A stretch of 64,000 nt of DNA from an uncultured Bacteroidota bacterium. GTDB lineage: Bacteria > Bacteroidota > Bacteroidia > AKYH767-A > OLB10. The stretch spans positions 26,038-90,037 of the forward strand of contig CAADHD010000032.1 of NCBI GenBank assembly GCA_900696575.1. The letters are read 5' to 3'. The position numbers were made by a program, and so were the translations under genes. Positions 10,535 to 19,318 of the stretch are shown here, in pieces; position 1 is the first letter of the stretch; the number at the start of each line of letters is the position of its first letter. The notes under the pieces are model-generated. The model ran no database searches. It saw only the letters and a program-made list of their open reading frames with translations, and was not told the DNA's origin.

Positions 10535-13500
10535 AAAAACAAACAATTTTTATTTGTGTAAGCATAATGTGCTTCGCTCAATTTGCTATCTGTCAAGTTA
10601 GCAATCCTACTAATACATTTAATCTTTTAATCGAATATGTCGGGTGGGATATCACACCTGGTTCGCCAGATTTGAACATCAAACACGAACTCAATCAGCC
10701 CATCCATTTCTACACCAATGCCGGAAACAGCACATTCAATAACCAACGCATGATCATTGATGCTAATCCGGGCCATGTAGGCATAGGCCTGAACCACGTG
10801 CCGGGTAATGACATACTCGATATTTTACCTGATGTAAACTTTCCGAATACAGGCATTGGCATAAACAATGAAACCGTGCTGCATAACTGGGGTACTCAGA
10901 ATATTTTTGTGGGTGTTGGGGCGGGATTCAATAATGACCCCGCAATGGGAAGTGAAAATGCTTTTTTCGGTAAAGATGCTGGTTTCAATAACCGGATTGG
11001 CGGTCAAAATACATTTATGGGTTATCGTGCCGGTTACAACAATGAAGAAACAGGCAACCATACATTTGTAGGTTACCGGGCAGGATATTCAAACACCAAT
11101 GCTACTGAGAATACATTTGTAGGTGCAGATGCCGGCAGAAGTAACACCACAGGAAGTCATAACGTATTTTTAGGTGCTTCAGCAGGTGTAAATAACACCA
11201 CCGGTTTTTATAATCTATTTTCAGGGACACAGGCAGGCGGAAATAACACCACCGGTTTTTTCAATGTGTTTGTTGGCCACACGGCAGGTCTTGACAATAT
11301 AAAGGGAAATAATAATGTATTTGTAGGACTGAGAGCAGGAGAACAAAGTGATACAGACAATAACACTTTTGTTGGTTTTCAATCAGGCATCGGATCGGTA
11401 CATAATTTTACAGGCCATGACAATGCTTTTCTTGGAGCTCGTTCAGGTCTCAATATAAATACAGGTTCATTTAATGCTTTTTCAGGAAGCGAATCGGGCT
11501 TGAATAATACACGTGGAGAAAGAAATACATTTCTTGGTTATCAATCAGGAATGATGATAACTGATGGAAGGCTGAATACCTTTGTTGGGGCAGGAAGCGG
11601 ATCGGGCGCAGCAACAAGCTTAATAAATGCCGCAGCTATTGGCGCCAATGCCACCGTTCTTAATGATAACAAAATGATTTTAGGCGACAATCAGATAAAT
11701 GTAGGCATAGGTCTGTCAAATGTTTCAGGCGGGCCGCATCATAAACTGCATATACAGGATGCAGATAATCCGCAGTTGCGGCTTTCGCATACTTACAATA
11801 TCAATGTTGCCAATGGTGTATGGACTGATTTTCGAAATACTGATCAAGGAGATTTGCTAATCAATACGCAACGGATGAATGGACAGAATCCTGAGCCTCA
11901 TTTTGTCGGTATTAATTGTTCAATTACTTTTCCTCCGCTTAATACGTTTGACATTAACTCTACAGCGTTGTCGCCTCGCCCTTCAGGGTTACGGTTAAGA
12001 AATCTCACTGCAACTTCTCCTAATGATATTTCACCCAACGGCAAGGTATTGACTGTTGATGCTAACGGACATGTAGTGCTGACGGATGATGTTGGAGGTG
12101 GAGGAAGTGTTTCATCCTGTAGTGTAACTGCATTCGGAGATGAAAATTTTATCACCAAATGGACAAGCACAGCCGGAACTAATCGTGAAATCTGTCGGAC
12201 AAATGGGATTTTTGAAGTGAATGCTACTCCCTGGAATGTTAGCATAGGAGCAGGAATAACTCCTCCATTTAAACTGACAGTTCAACATAGTGTGGCCATA
12301 GGCGATACAGGACATTATTATCAACGAGAACCCGGAGGAGGCTATTACAGATTACTATCTGCAACCGGGGGAGGTAACGGCTATAGTAATCGTACCGTTG
12401 GTCGCTGGGCCGGTCCTGACGGACTGATGACCTCTGTGGAAAACAATACATTCATAGGAAATCTTTCAGGAAGAAATTGCGCTTCTGATTACAATACATT
12501 TATTGGTGCTCAGGCAGGAGAAAGTTTTGTTAATCATACCTCTGTAATTAACACACAAAATCTGTTTGCGGGATATTTTGCCGGCCGGAATATGGTTACC
12601 GGAAGAGAGAACACAGTGCTTGGCAGCCGGTCAGCTTTAAACATCACTGACGGGGAAAGAAATACCATTGTGGGATTTGAATCATTGCAAAACGCTACTA
12701 TAGGGAATTTTAATTCAGCAATAGGATATCGGTCAGGTATCGGACTTGGCGCAGGTCAGCACAATACATACATAGGCACGGAAGCAGGGCCGATAGCACT
12801 TGCCGGTTTGGCAACACGTAATCGTTCTACAGCTGTTGGCTTTAACGCAAAAGTTAACTGCGATGATTGCATCTCAACCGGTGATTTTAATGACAGGCAT
12901 CTGATCGGATATGCAACCATTCCACAAAATTCTTTTACCAGATACAGGCTTTATGTTAATTCATTAAACGCTGTGGCCAGCGATGGAGCGGCTTATTTCA
13001 ACGGAAATATATTTGTTACCGGACAATATCTGCCTTCAGATACGATGCTTAAACAAAATGTTCAGCCCTTTACCGGGGCTATGCAATGGATTAATCAATT
13101 GGATGTGAAAAGTTATAATTATGATACCATTACATACAACGGATTATCACTACCACCGGGAAATCAGGTTGGCTTAATGGCTCATGAAGTTGAAAGTGTT
13201 ATTCCCGAATTAGTAAGGGAAGTTACCTCACCGGAGCAGATTGATAGTTCAGGCAATGTAACTTTTAACAGTGTAACATTTAAATCTATCAACTATTTAG
13301 CAATCCTGCCATACCTGATTGAAGCACTGCAAGAGCATGATTCAAAGATAGATTCCATTGTAACAGTACTCGGTAACTGCTGCAACCTGCGCATCCCAAA
13401 CAATCCTGATGTTACCGGCTCTATTGAACTCGAGAACATTCAATCACTTCAACTCTTTACTGCCGACCCGAATCCGTTTTCAGAATCAACCATCATCCGC

Positions 13501-13704
13501 TGGTCAATTGCTGATGATTTCAATAATGCCGTTATCTTTTTCTATGATGACCGCGGGCAGCAGATCAATCAATACCGTATTACCGAAAAAGGCAATGGCG
13601 AACTGCAGGTATTCGGCTCAAAGCTTTCTTCGGGTGTTTATACCTATACCCTCGTTGTGGATGGTAAAATTGTGGAAAGCAGAAAGATGGTGAAGGTAAA
13701 GTAA
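10531..13704 (+). CDS. large repeat protein with S74 / intramolecular chaperone (tail-fibre type) domain and T9SS C-terminal domain
   Basis: Tandem 17-aa NTFVGxxAGxNNTTGx repeats; S74-like LPSDTMLKQNVQPFTGAMQWINQLDVKSYNYD...QVGLMAHEVESVIPELV...SINYLAILPYLIEALQEH; then ADPNPFSESTIIRWSI...LSSGVYTYTLVVDGKIVESRKMVKVK. Confidence 0.9.
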   Translation: MKKQTIFICVSIMCFAQFAICQVSNPTNTFNLLIEYVGWDITPGSPDLNIKHELNQPIHFYTNAGNSTFNNQRMIIDANPGHVGIGLNHVPGNDILDILPDVNFPNTGIGINNETVLHNWGTQNIFVGVGAGFNNDPAMGSENAFFGKDAGFNNRIGGQNTFMGYRAGYNNEETGNHTFVGYRAGYSNTNATENTFVGADAGRSNTTGSHNVFLGASAGVNNTTGFYNLFSGTQAGGNNTTGFFNVFVGHTAGLDNIKGNNNVFVGLRAGEQSDTDNNTFVGFQSGIGSVHNFTGHDNAFLGARSGLNINTGSFNAFSGSESGLNNTRGERNTFLGYQSGMMITDGRLNTFVGAGSGSGAATSLINAAAIGANATVLNDNKMILGDNQINVGIGLSNVSGGPHHKLHIQDADNPQLRLSHTYNINVANGVWTDFRNTDQGDLLINTQRMNGQNPEPHFVGINCSITFPPLNTFDINSTALSPRPSGLRLRNLTATSPNDISPNGKVLTVDANGHVVLTDDVGGGGSVSSCSVTAFGDENFITKWTSTAGTNREICRTNGIFEVNATPWNVSIGAGITPPFKLTVQHSVAIGDTGHYYQREPGGGYYRLLSATGGGNGYSNRTVGRWAGPDGLMTSVENNTFIGNLSGRNCASDYNTFIGAQAGESFVNHTSVINTQNLFAGYFAGRNMVTGRENTVLGSRSALNITDGERNTIVGFESLQNATIGNFNSAIGYRSGIGLGAGQHNTYIGTEAGPIALAGLATRNRSTAVGFNAKVNCDDCISTGDFNDRHLIGYATIPQNSFTRYRLYVNSLNAVASDGAAYFNGNIFVTGQYLPSDTMLKQNVQPFTGAMQWINQLDVKSYNYDTITYNGLSLPPGNQVGLMAHEVESVIPELVREVTSPEQIDSSGNVTFNSVTFKSINYLAILPYLIEALQEHDSKIDSIVTVLGNCCNLRIPNNPDVTGSIELENIQSLQLFTADPNPFSESTIIRWSIADDFNNAVIFFYDDRGQQINQYRITEKGNGELQVFGSKLSSGVYTYTLVVDGKIVESRKMVKVK
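10897..11601 (+). repeat. in-frame array of about 14 coding repeats (51-nt / 17-aa unit)
   Basis: QNTFMGYRAGYNNEETG / NHTFVGYRAGYSNTNAT / ENTFVGADAGRSNTTGS / HNVFLGASAGVNNTTGF / YNLFSGTQAGGNNTTGF and others. Confidence 0.88.
12439..12789 (+). repeat. second in-frame array of about 7 copies of the same 17-aa repeat family
   Basis: ENNTFIGNLSG... YNTFIGAQAG... QNLFAGYFAGRNMVTGR / ENTVLGSRSALNITDGE / RNTIVGFESLQNATIGN / FNSAIGYRSGIGLGAGQ / HNTYIGTEAG. Confidence 0.82.
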
Positions 13705-14020
13705 TACACCTCTTCAATTTTTAAACCGGTGGATATTCTCCAATCAACCGTTTTTTTTACGGCAGACCTCTTGCTTTAATGGTTAGTTCTGTGAAGGCAG
13801 TCTCGCTCACACTTTTTCCATTAAGGTAACTGAGCGCCCGCCCCCTTTAGGATTACAGATTCGACAAGATTCTATTCAAAGTGTCTGATATCTGTTTACT
13901 GAAATATGATAATGTCATTTCAATTTATCGGTTATTGATTCAGTATATTGCTGTTGTCGTCAACCTTGTATAAAAATAAAAACCGAAATTTGGCCAATCG
14001 AAATCAAAAAACCTGATAAG

Positions 14021-14557
14021 ATGGAAAACATTGACTCTGTGCGATACCCTGTCGGCAAATTTGAAAAACCAGATAAAATTCTTAAATCGGAAGTCAGCCG
14101 CTGGTGTAAAGAAATTGAACGCTTGCCCCGTGATTTGAAGAAACTTGTGGGACGATTAAACGACCAGCAATTGGATACGCCTTACCGCGAAGACGGATGG
14201 ACTGTAAGGCAGGTCATTCATCACCTGGCCGACAGCCATATTAATGCCTACTGCCGTATTAAACTGGCTTTGACCGAAGACAATCCCACCGTTAAGCCCT
14301 ACGAAGAAAAACTGTGGGCTGAATTAAGCGATGCAAAAACAGCAGACATTAAATTCTCCATGCAGATTCTTACCGGCATTCACAAGCGATGGGGCCTTGC
14401 CATCCGAGCAATGAGCAAGGATGATTATAAGAGAACTTTCTTTCATCCTGTTAATGGCCGCAATCAGTCCATCGCAGAAATCATCGGTATGTATGCCTGG
14501 CATGGCCGTCATCATTTAGCCCATATACAAAACCTGAAAACAGCCAAAGGCTGGTAA
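14021..14557 (+). CDS. YfiT/BstA-like bacillithiol transferase (DinB superfamily)
   Basis: VRYPVGKFEKP...DGWTVRQVIHHLADSHINAYCRIKLALTEDNPTVKPYEE...YAWHGRHHLAHI. Confidence 0.9.
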   Translation: MENIDSVRYPVGKFEKPDKILKSEVSRWCKEIERLPRDLKKLVGRLNDQQLDTPYREDGWTVRQVIHHLADSHINAYCRIKLALTEDNPTVKPYEEKLWAELSDAKTADIKFSMQILTGIHKRWGLAIRAMSKDDYKRTFFHPVNGRNQSIAEIIGMYAWHGRHHLAHIQNLKTAKGW

Positions 14558-14568
14558 ATTTTTTCCGT

Positions 14569-15699
14569 ATGAAAATCATTGTCCTTGGTGGCGGCATGGT
14601 TGGCCGCGTAATGGCGCACGACCTTTCCGCAGATTTTAATATTACCTGCGCTGATTTCAGCACTGAAGTTTTAAAGCAGTTAAACAGCCGCTACGGATTA
14701 AAAACGTTGGCATGCGATTTCAGCAAGGCCGATGAAATCAGAAAAGCAGTGAAAGATTTTGATCTGGTCATTGGCGCTGTGCCCGGAAGGCTTGGATTCA
14801 ACATGCTTAAAACCGTGATTGAAGAAGGGAAAAACATTGTTGACATTTCCTTTTTTCCTGAAGATGCCTTTCTGCTTAATGAACTTGCGGTAAAAAATAA
14901 TGTAACCGCCATGGTTGATTGCGGAGTGGCTCCCGGTTATTGCAACATGATGGCCGGTTATTACTACGCGCGCATGAGGATGGATTTTTATTCCTGCCTT
15001 GTTGGCGGCTTACCTGTAAATCGTATTCCTCCTTTTGAATATAAGGCTCCGTTCTCACCGGCTGATGTTATTGAAGAATATGTGCGGCCGGCAAGGATGA
15101 AAGTGAACGGTAATATAATAGTGAAAGATGCGCTCTCTGAAATTGAACTGCTCGGTTTTTCCGAATGCGGAACATTGGAAGCTTTTAATACCGATGGCCT
15201 GCGTTCGCTTTTAGTTACCATGCCTGATGTAAAAACACTGAAAGAAAAAACGCTTCGCTATCCGGGCCATGCAGCCCTGATGAAAATTTTCAGGGATTCA
15301 GGATTTTTTTCTCAGGAAAAAATTCAGACTTCTGACGGGCAGGTTGCTCCTCTCCGGGTTACTTCCAAACTGCTTTTCGACCAATGGAAATACAAAGAGG
15401 GCGAAGAAGATTTTACCATCATGCAGGTGATGATACGCGGAGAGCAGGACGGAATAAAAAAGGAATTCAGTTGTACCATGTTCGACCGTTATCACAAACC
15501 AACTGCCACTATGAGTATGGCGCGCACTACCGGCTACACCTGCACCGCTGCTGCACGATTGCTTATTGAAAAAAAATTTAACCGGAAAGGAATATGTCCG
15601 CCTGAGTATGTTGGCGAAAACGAAGCTTGCTTTAAGTTTGTAACGGATTACCTGCTGAAAAAAGAAATCAGCATCCGTTTTGATGAAAAAACCTTTTAA
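14569..15699 (+). CDS. saccharopine dehydrogenase family protein
   Basis: MKIIVLGGGMVGRVMAHDLS; DCGVAPGYCNMMAGYY; long C-terminal domain typical of the family. Confidence 0.9.
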   Translation: MKIIVLGGGMVGRVMAHDLSADFNITCADFSTEVLKQLNSRYGLKTLACDFSKADEIRKAVKDFDLVIGAVPGRLGFNMLKTVIEEGKNIVDISFFPEDAFLLNELAVKNNVTAMVDCGVAPGYCNMMAGYYYARMRMDFYSCLVGGLPVNRIPPFEYKAPFSPADVIEEYVRPARMKVNGNIIVKDALSEIELLGFSECGTLEAFNTDGLRSLLVTMPDVKTLKEKTLRYPGHAALMKIFRDSGFFSQEKIQTSDGQVAPLRVTSKLLFDQWKYKEGEEDFTIMQVMIRGEQDGIKKEFSCTMFDRYHKPTATMSMARTTGYTCTAAARLLIEKKFNRKGICPPEYVGENEACFKFVTDYLLKKEISIRFDEKTF

Positions 15700-17803
15700 T
15701 AAACGTCTGAAATCCATTCTGCTGCTGTTTGCAATGGTGTTTTCATTGCCTGCGTATGCGGGAAGGCTTGACAAAGCTTTTGAGCGTTTAATGATTCATG
15801 ATTATTTCCGCGCCAAAGGATATTTTGAAAAAGAGTTGAAAAAAAATCCGACTCCTGCCGCTTTCGGACTGAGTATTATATATTCACGAAACAACAATCC
15901 GTTTTTCCATATTGATTCGGCACGTAAGTACCTGCTGATGGCCGACAGCAGTTTTATTCAGTTATCCGAAAAACATAAAATCCGTTTACAGAAGTGGAAG
16001 ATAGACAGCGACAGCATCACTTCCCTGAAAAGTTTTATCTGTTCCCTTGCTTTCCGAAAAGCCGAAACCAGCGCATCGGTTGACAGCCTCAATCACTTTC
16101 TTTCTCAATTCGATTTTTGCGAAGAGCATCAGCAGGCTTTGGCACTGAGGAATAAAATTGCATTTGATCAGGCAAGAAAAGAAAACACTACTGCGGCTTA
16201 TCAGTCTTTCCTGGAGGTTTATCCGGAGGCATCGGAAAGGGAAGAGGCCAAGTCGCTTTATGAGCAACGTTTATTTGAAGAGTTTACGGCATCTCATTCC
16301 CTTGCATCTTACGAGCAATTTATTATTAACTACCCATCAAGCCCTTACCGGAAAGAAGCAGAGCGGATGATTTTTAAACTGAGAACAATACATCCTTCGG
16401 TAAAAACCTATCATGACTTCATCCGGAAGTATCCCGGCAACAGTTTTACGGATGAAGCATGGCGTAATCTGTACCATCTTTACATGAAGGATTATGATGA
16501 GCAGTTGTTTGAAAAATTTAAACGTGAATTTCCTGATTACCCTTTCCGTAACGAACTGGAAGAAGATTACCGGTTGCAGCGCATGATTTTTCTGCCTTTT
16601 CAAAAAAATAATCAATGGGGTTATATTGATGAAACCGGAAAGGAAATGATTCGTCCGCAATACAGTGATGCTTCGTTATTCAGCGAAGGGCTGGCAGCCG
16701 TTACGCTAAACGGGAAATACGGCTATATCAGTAAAGCAGGCAAAACCATCATTCCATTTGAGTATGATGATGCCGAAACGTTCAATGCGGGAACGGCCGT
16801 TGTTGCTGTTGAGGGAAAGTACGGAATGATAAACCGTACCGGCAAGGTGATTATTCCATTGGAATTTGATGAGTTGAGTACTCCCTCTGAAGGAATCTGC
16901 ACGGTGATTAAGGATGGAATGAGCGGATACATGACCATTGAAGGCAAATGGCTTTTGCCACCTCAGTTTGACATTGCGGGTGATTTCAAATCAGGCCATG
17001 CCATTGTTCACAAAGATGAAAAGGCAGGATTGATAAACATAACCGGAAGGCTTACCGTGCCTTTGTTGTATGATCATCTTTTCTTCTCGGCTGCAGGTTT
17101 GCTGCGGGTACAGTTGAATGACAAATGGGGACTGCTGAGTTATGATAACTCCATCATTCTTCCAATAGAGTTTAATTACATCAGCGGGTATAATGACGGG
17201 AAAATGGTAGCCGTAAAAAACAATAAGGCATTTCTTGTGAATGCTGACGGAAGTTTGGCATCCTCTCCGTTCAATATATCATCGTCATCGGCAAGAATCA
17301 TGTTTCACGAAGGATTACTGGTTTTTATGTTTCAGGGCAAAGTAATGGTGGCCGATACCGCTGGCAAATCATTTGTCTTTTCAAACTTTGAAGATGCCGG
17401 TTTTTTTTCGGAAGGATTACTGTCTGTGAAGAAAGGAAACCGTTGGGGTTATGCCGACCGGTCGGGAAAACTCAGAATTCCGCTTAAATTTGAATCGGCC
17501 GGTGCTTTTTACAACGGGCAGGCTGTTGTGCGGTTAAAAAAACTTTATGGTGTAATTGATTCATCAGGCAGTTTCCGTGTACCACCGGATTACCGTAAGG
17601 CGGAATTGAGAAATTTTGGTATTGAAGTTACAGCTTCTGACGGTGGCAGAGGATTGATTAGTATGGATGGTAAAATTCTGATTGAACCTGAATATGATAA
17701 ACTGTCTTTAGTTGCCGACCGGATAGTGGCTGCATTCAAAGACGAAGAGGTGAATTATTTTAACCTTGAAACACAAAAATTTATTTACCGACAGCAGCCA
17801 TGA
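15683..17803 (+). CDS. WG repeat-containing protein
   Basis: Signal peptide; repeated WGYIDETGKEMIRPQYSDASLFSEGLAAV / KYGYISKAGKTIIPFEYDDAETF / KYGMINRTGKVIIPLEFDE / RWGYADRSGKLRIPLKFESA. Confidence 0.9.
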   Translation: MKKPFNKRLKSILLLFAMVFSLPAYAGRLDKAFERLMIHDYFRAKGYFEKELKKNPTPAAFGLSIIYSRNNNPFFHIDSARKYLLMADSSFIQLSEKHKIRLQKWKIDSDSITSLKSFICSLAFRKAETSASVDSLNHFLSQFDFCEEHQQALALRNKIAFDQARKENTTAAYQSFLEVYPEASEREEAKSLYEQRLFEEFTASHSLASYEQFIINYPSSPYRKEAERMIFKLRTIHPSVKTYHDFIRKYPGNSFTDEAWRNLYHLYMKDYDEQLFEKFKREFPDYPFRNELEEDYRLQRMIFLPFQKNNQWGYIDETGKEMIRPQYSDASLFSEGLAAVTLNGKYGYISKAGKTIIPFEYDDAETFNAGTAVVAVEGKYGMINRTGKVIIPLEFDELSTPSEGICTVIKDGMSGYMTIEGKWLLPPQFDIAGDFKSGHAIVHKDEKAGLINITGRLTVPLLYDHLFFSAAGLLRVQLNDKWGLLSYDNSIILPIEFNYISGYNDGKMVAVKNNKAFLVNADGSLASSPFNISSSSARIMFHEGLLVFMFQGKVMVADTAGKSFVFSNFEDAGFFSEGLLSVKKGNRWGYADRSGKLRIPLKFESAGAFYNGQAVVRLKKLYGVIDSSGSFRVPPDYRKAELRNFGIEVTASDGGRGLISMDGKILIEPEYDKLSLVADRIVAAFKDEEVNYFNLETQKFIYRQQP

Positions 17804-18147
17804 ACCTTGAAGCAGTCAGAAATATATGTCTTTCCTTCAACGGTGCAATGGAAGAGATAAAATGGGGAAATCATTTGTGTTTTATGATTCAACGGAAAAT
17901 GTTTTGTGTAGCCTGTCTTGAACCTCCATTTAAACTTTCATTCAAGGCATTGCCTGATGTTGCGGAAAAACTCTGCGAAAGGAATCATATCATCCCCGCT
18001 CCTTACCTTGCCCGCTATCACTGGGTGCAGGTGCAATATCAGAATGCATTGTCTGTAAAAGAATGGAAGTATTATCTTGCCCAATCGTATGAACTTGTTT
18101 CAAGAACAGTAAAAAAGAAATCATCAGTCAAAAACAAAAAATCATAA
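17800..18147 (+). CDS. MmcQ/YjbR family DNA-binding protein
   Basis: MNLEAVRNICLSFNGAMEEIKWGNHLCFMIQRKMFCV...KEWKYYLAQSYELV. Confidence 0.9.
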   Translation: MNLEAVRNICLSFNGAMEEIKWGNHLCFMIQRKMFCVACLEPPFKLSFKALPDVAEKLCERNHIIPAPYLARYHWVQVQYQNALSVKEWKYYLAQSYELVSRTVKKKSSVKNKKS

Positions 18148-18152
18148 TTTCC

Positions 18153-18335
18153 ATGCAACCGAAAACCATTTACATGATTGTTATTACGCTCATCCTGATG
18201 GGAGCGCTTATTCTTATCAATAAAGTTGTGAAGAATGACATCATTGATAAATACCCTTATGTTTTTGCCATTGCCTTTGTAATCATTGCGCATTTTTTGA
18301 GCGTGTATATCATGAAACGAAGAGGAGAGAAGTAG
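18153..18335 (+). CDS. small two-TM membrane protein
   Basis: 60 aa, MQPKTIYMIVITLILMGALILINK...YPYVFAIAFVIIAHFLSVYIMKRRGEK; tightly packed between neighbours. Confidence 0.65.
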   Translation: MQPKTIYMIVITLILMGALILINKVVKNDIIDKYPYVFAIAFVIIAHFLSVYIMKRRGEK

Positions 18336-18338
18336 TAC

Positions 18339-19064
18339 ATGGTAGCTCGCAAGCATTTCAGAACGGCAATAACGTCTGCAGAGCTGGCTGCTAACAGCGG
18401 GCTGCTTCAGTACCTTCAAACCTTTTTAACCGACAACAAGAAAGAACTTTTTGAAAAGGCACTTTCATTGCGTACCCGTTTTCTTGCCTGTGTTATGGAA
18501 AATGTAATTGATGAACATAATACCAATGCCGTTATCCGCTCCTGCGAGTGCACCGGTGTGCAGGATGTGTATATCATCAGCGGTGGTAAAGGATTCAAAC
18601 CTGCAAAAGGGGTGATGCGCGGCTCAGGCAAATGGTCAACGCTGATTCGTTACAACGAAGCTGCCGGACTTTCGGCAGAACAATGCATGAATGACTTGAA
18701 GAATAAAGGCTACCGTATTGTAGTTACCTCTCCTCATGGCGAAGCCACCCCGTTAAGCATGTTGGAGGTAAGCAAACCGCTCGCTGTTTGTTTTGGCCAT
18801 GAGCAAACCGGAATTTCACAAATTCTGAAAGATCATGCCGATGAATTGGTAAAAATTCCCATGGCAGGATTTACAGAAAGTTTCAATGTTTCAGTTGCTG
18901 CAGGTATCATCTTGTATGACCTTACCAGAAGAATCCGAAACAGTAATGTAAACTGGAATTTATCAGAACCGGAAAAGCAACAACTGCGTTTTGAGTGGAC
19001 ATGGAAATGCCTCAACCGTCCCGACTTACTTACTGAGGAGTATTTTAGAAAGCAGGAGAAATAA
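18339..19064 (+). CDS. trmH: tRNA (guanosine-2'-O-)-methyltransferase, TrmH/SpoU family
   Basis: RFLACVMENVIDEHNTNAVIRSCECTGVQDVYII...LAVCFGHEQTGIS...AGFTESFNVSVAAGIILYDL. Confidence 0.92.
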   Translation: MVARKHFRTAITSAELAANSGLLQYLQTFLTDNKKELFEKALSLRTRFLACVMENVIDEHNTNAVIRSCECTGVQDVYIISGGKGFKPAKGVMRGSGKWSTLIRYNEAAGLSAEQCMNDLKNKGYRIVVTSPHGEATPLSMLEVSKPLAVCFGHEQTGISQILKDHADELVKIPMAGFTESFNVSVAAGIILYDLTRRIRNSNVNWNLSEPEKQQLRFEWTWKCLNRPDLLTEEYFRKQEK

Positions 19065-19086
19065 TTTTAGTTGTATTCCTGACTCA

Positions 19087-19109
19087 CTGGCGTGCGTTTA
19101 TAACGCGTG
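19087..19109 (+). repeat. isolated REP-like hairpin (CTGGCGTGCGTTTATAACGCGTG)
   Basis: 20/23 or better identity to the RAYT-flanking repeat at 22524; same 23-nt layout. Confidence 0.75.
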
Positions 19110-19129
19110 CATGTACACTGCCCACGACA

Positions 19130-19177
19130 GGGCGTCCCCGCCCATCTTCAATTGTCCATGATAGGGCGTCCTCGCCC
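19130..19177. repeat. two copies of a GGGCGTCC(C/T)CGCCC palindromic repeat
   Basis: GGGCGTCCCCGCCC at 19130..19143 and GGGCGTCCTCGCCC at 19164..19177; each can form a 5-bp GGGCG/CGCCC hairpin and is followed by ATC. Confidence 0.75.
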
Positions 19178-19306
19178 ATCATCAAAATTTAATGACAATC
19201 ATTTGTTATGCTTGCCTCTCACTATCGCGCGTTCATAACGCTTGCCTTGACTTATAACACGTGCCTTGACCTTAATTTAGCTTCCCTTGCCTAAATTCCA
19301 TCCGCT

Positions 19307-19314
19307 TACCTTTG
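19307..19314 (+). promoter_or_regulatory. -7 element TACCTTTG upstream of ABC-F gene
   Basis: TAnnTTTG only 4 nt before the ATG, TTG at 19287..19289. Confidence 0.5.
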
Positions 19315-19318
19315 CCCA

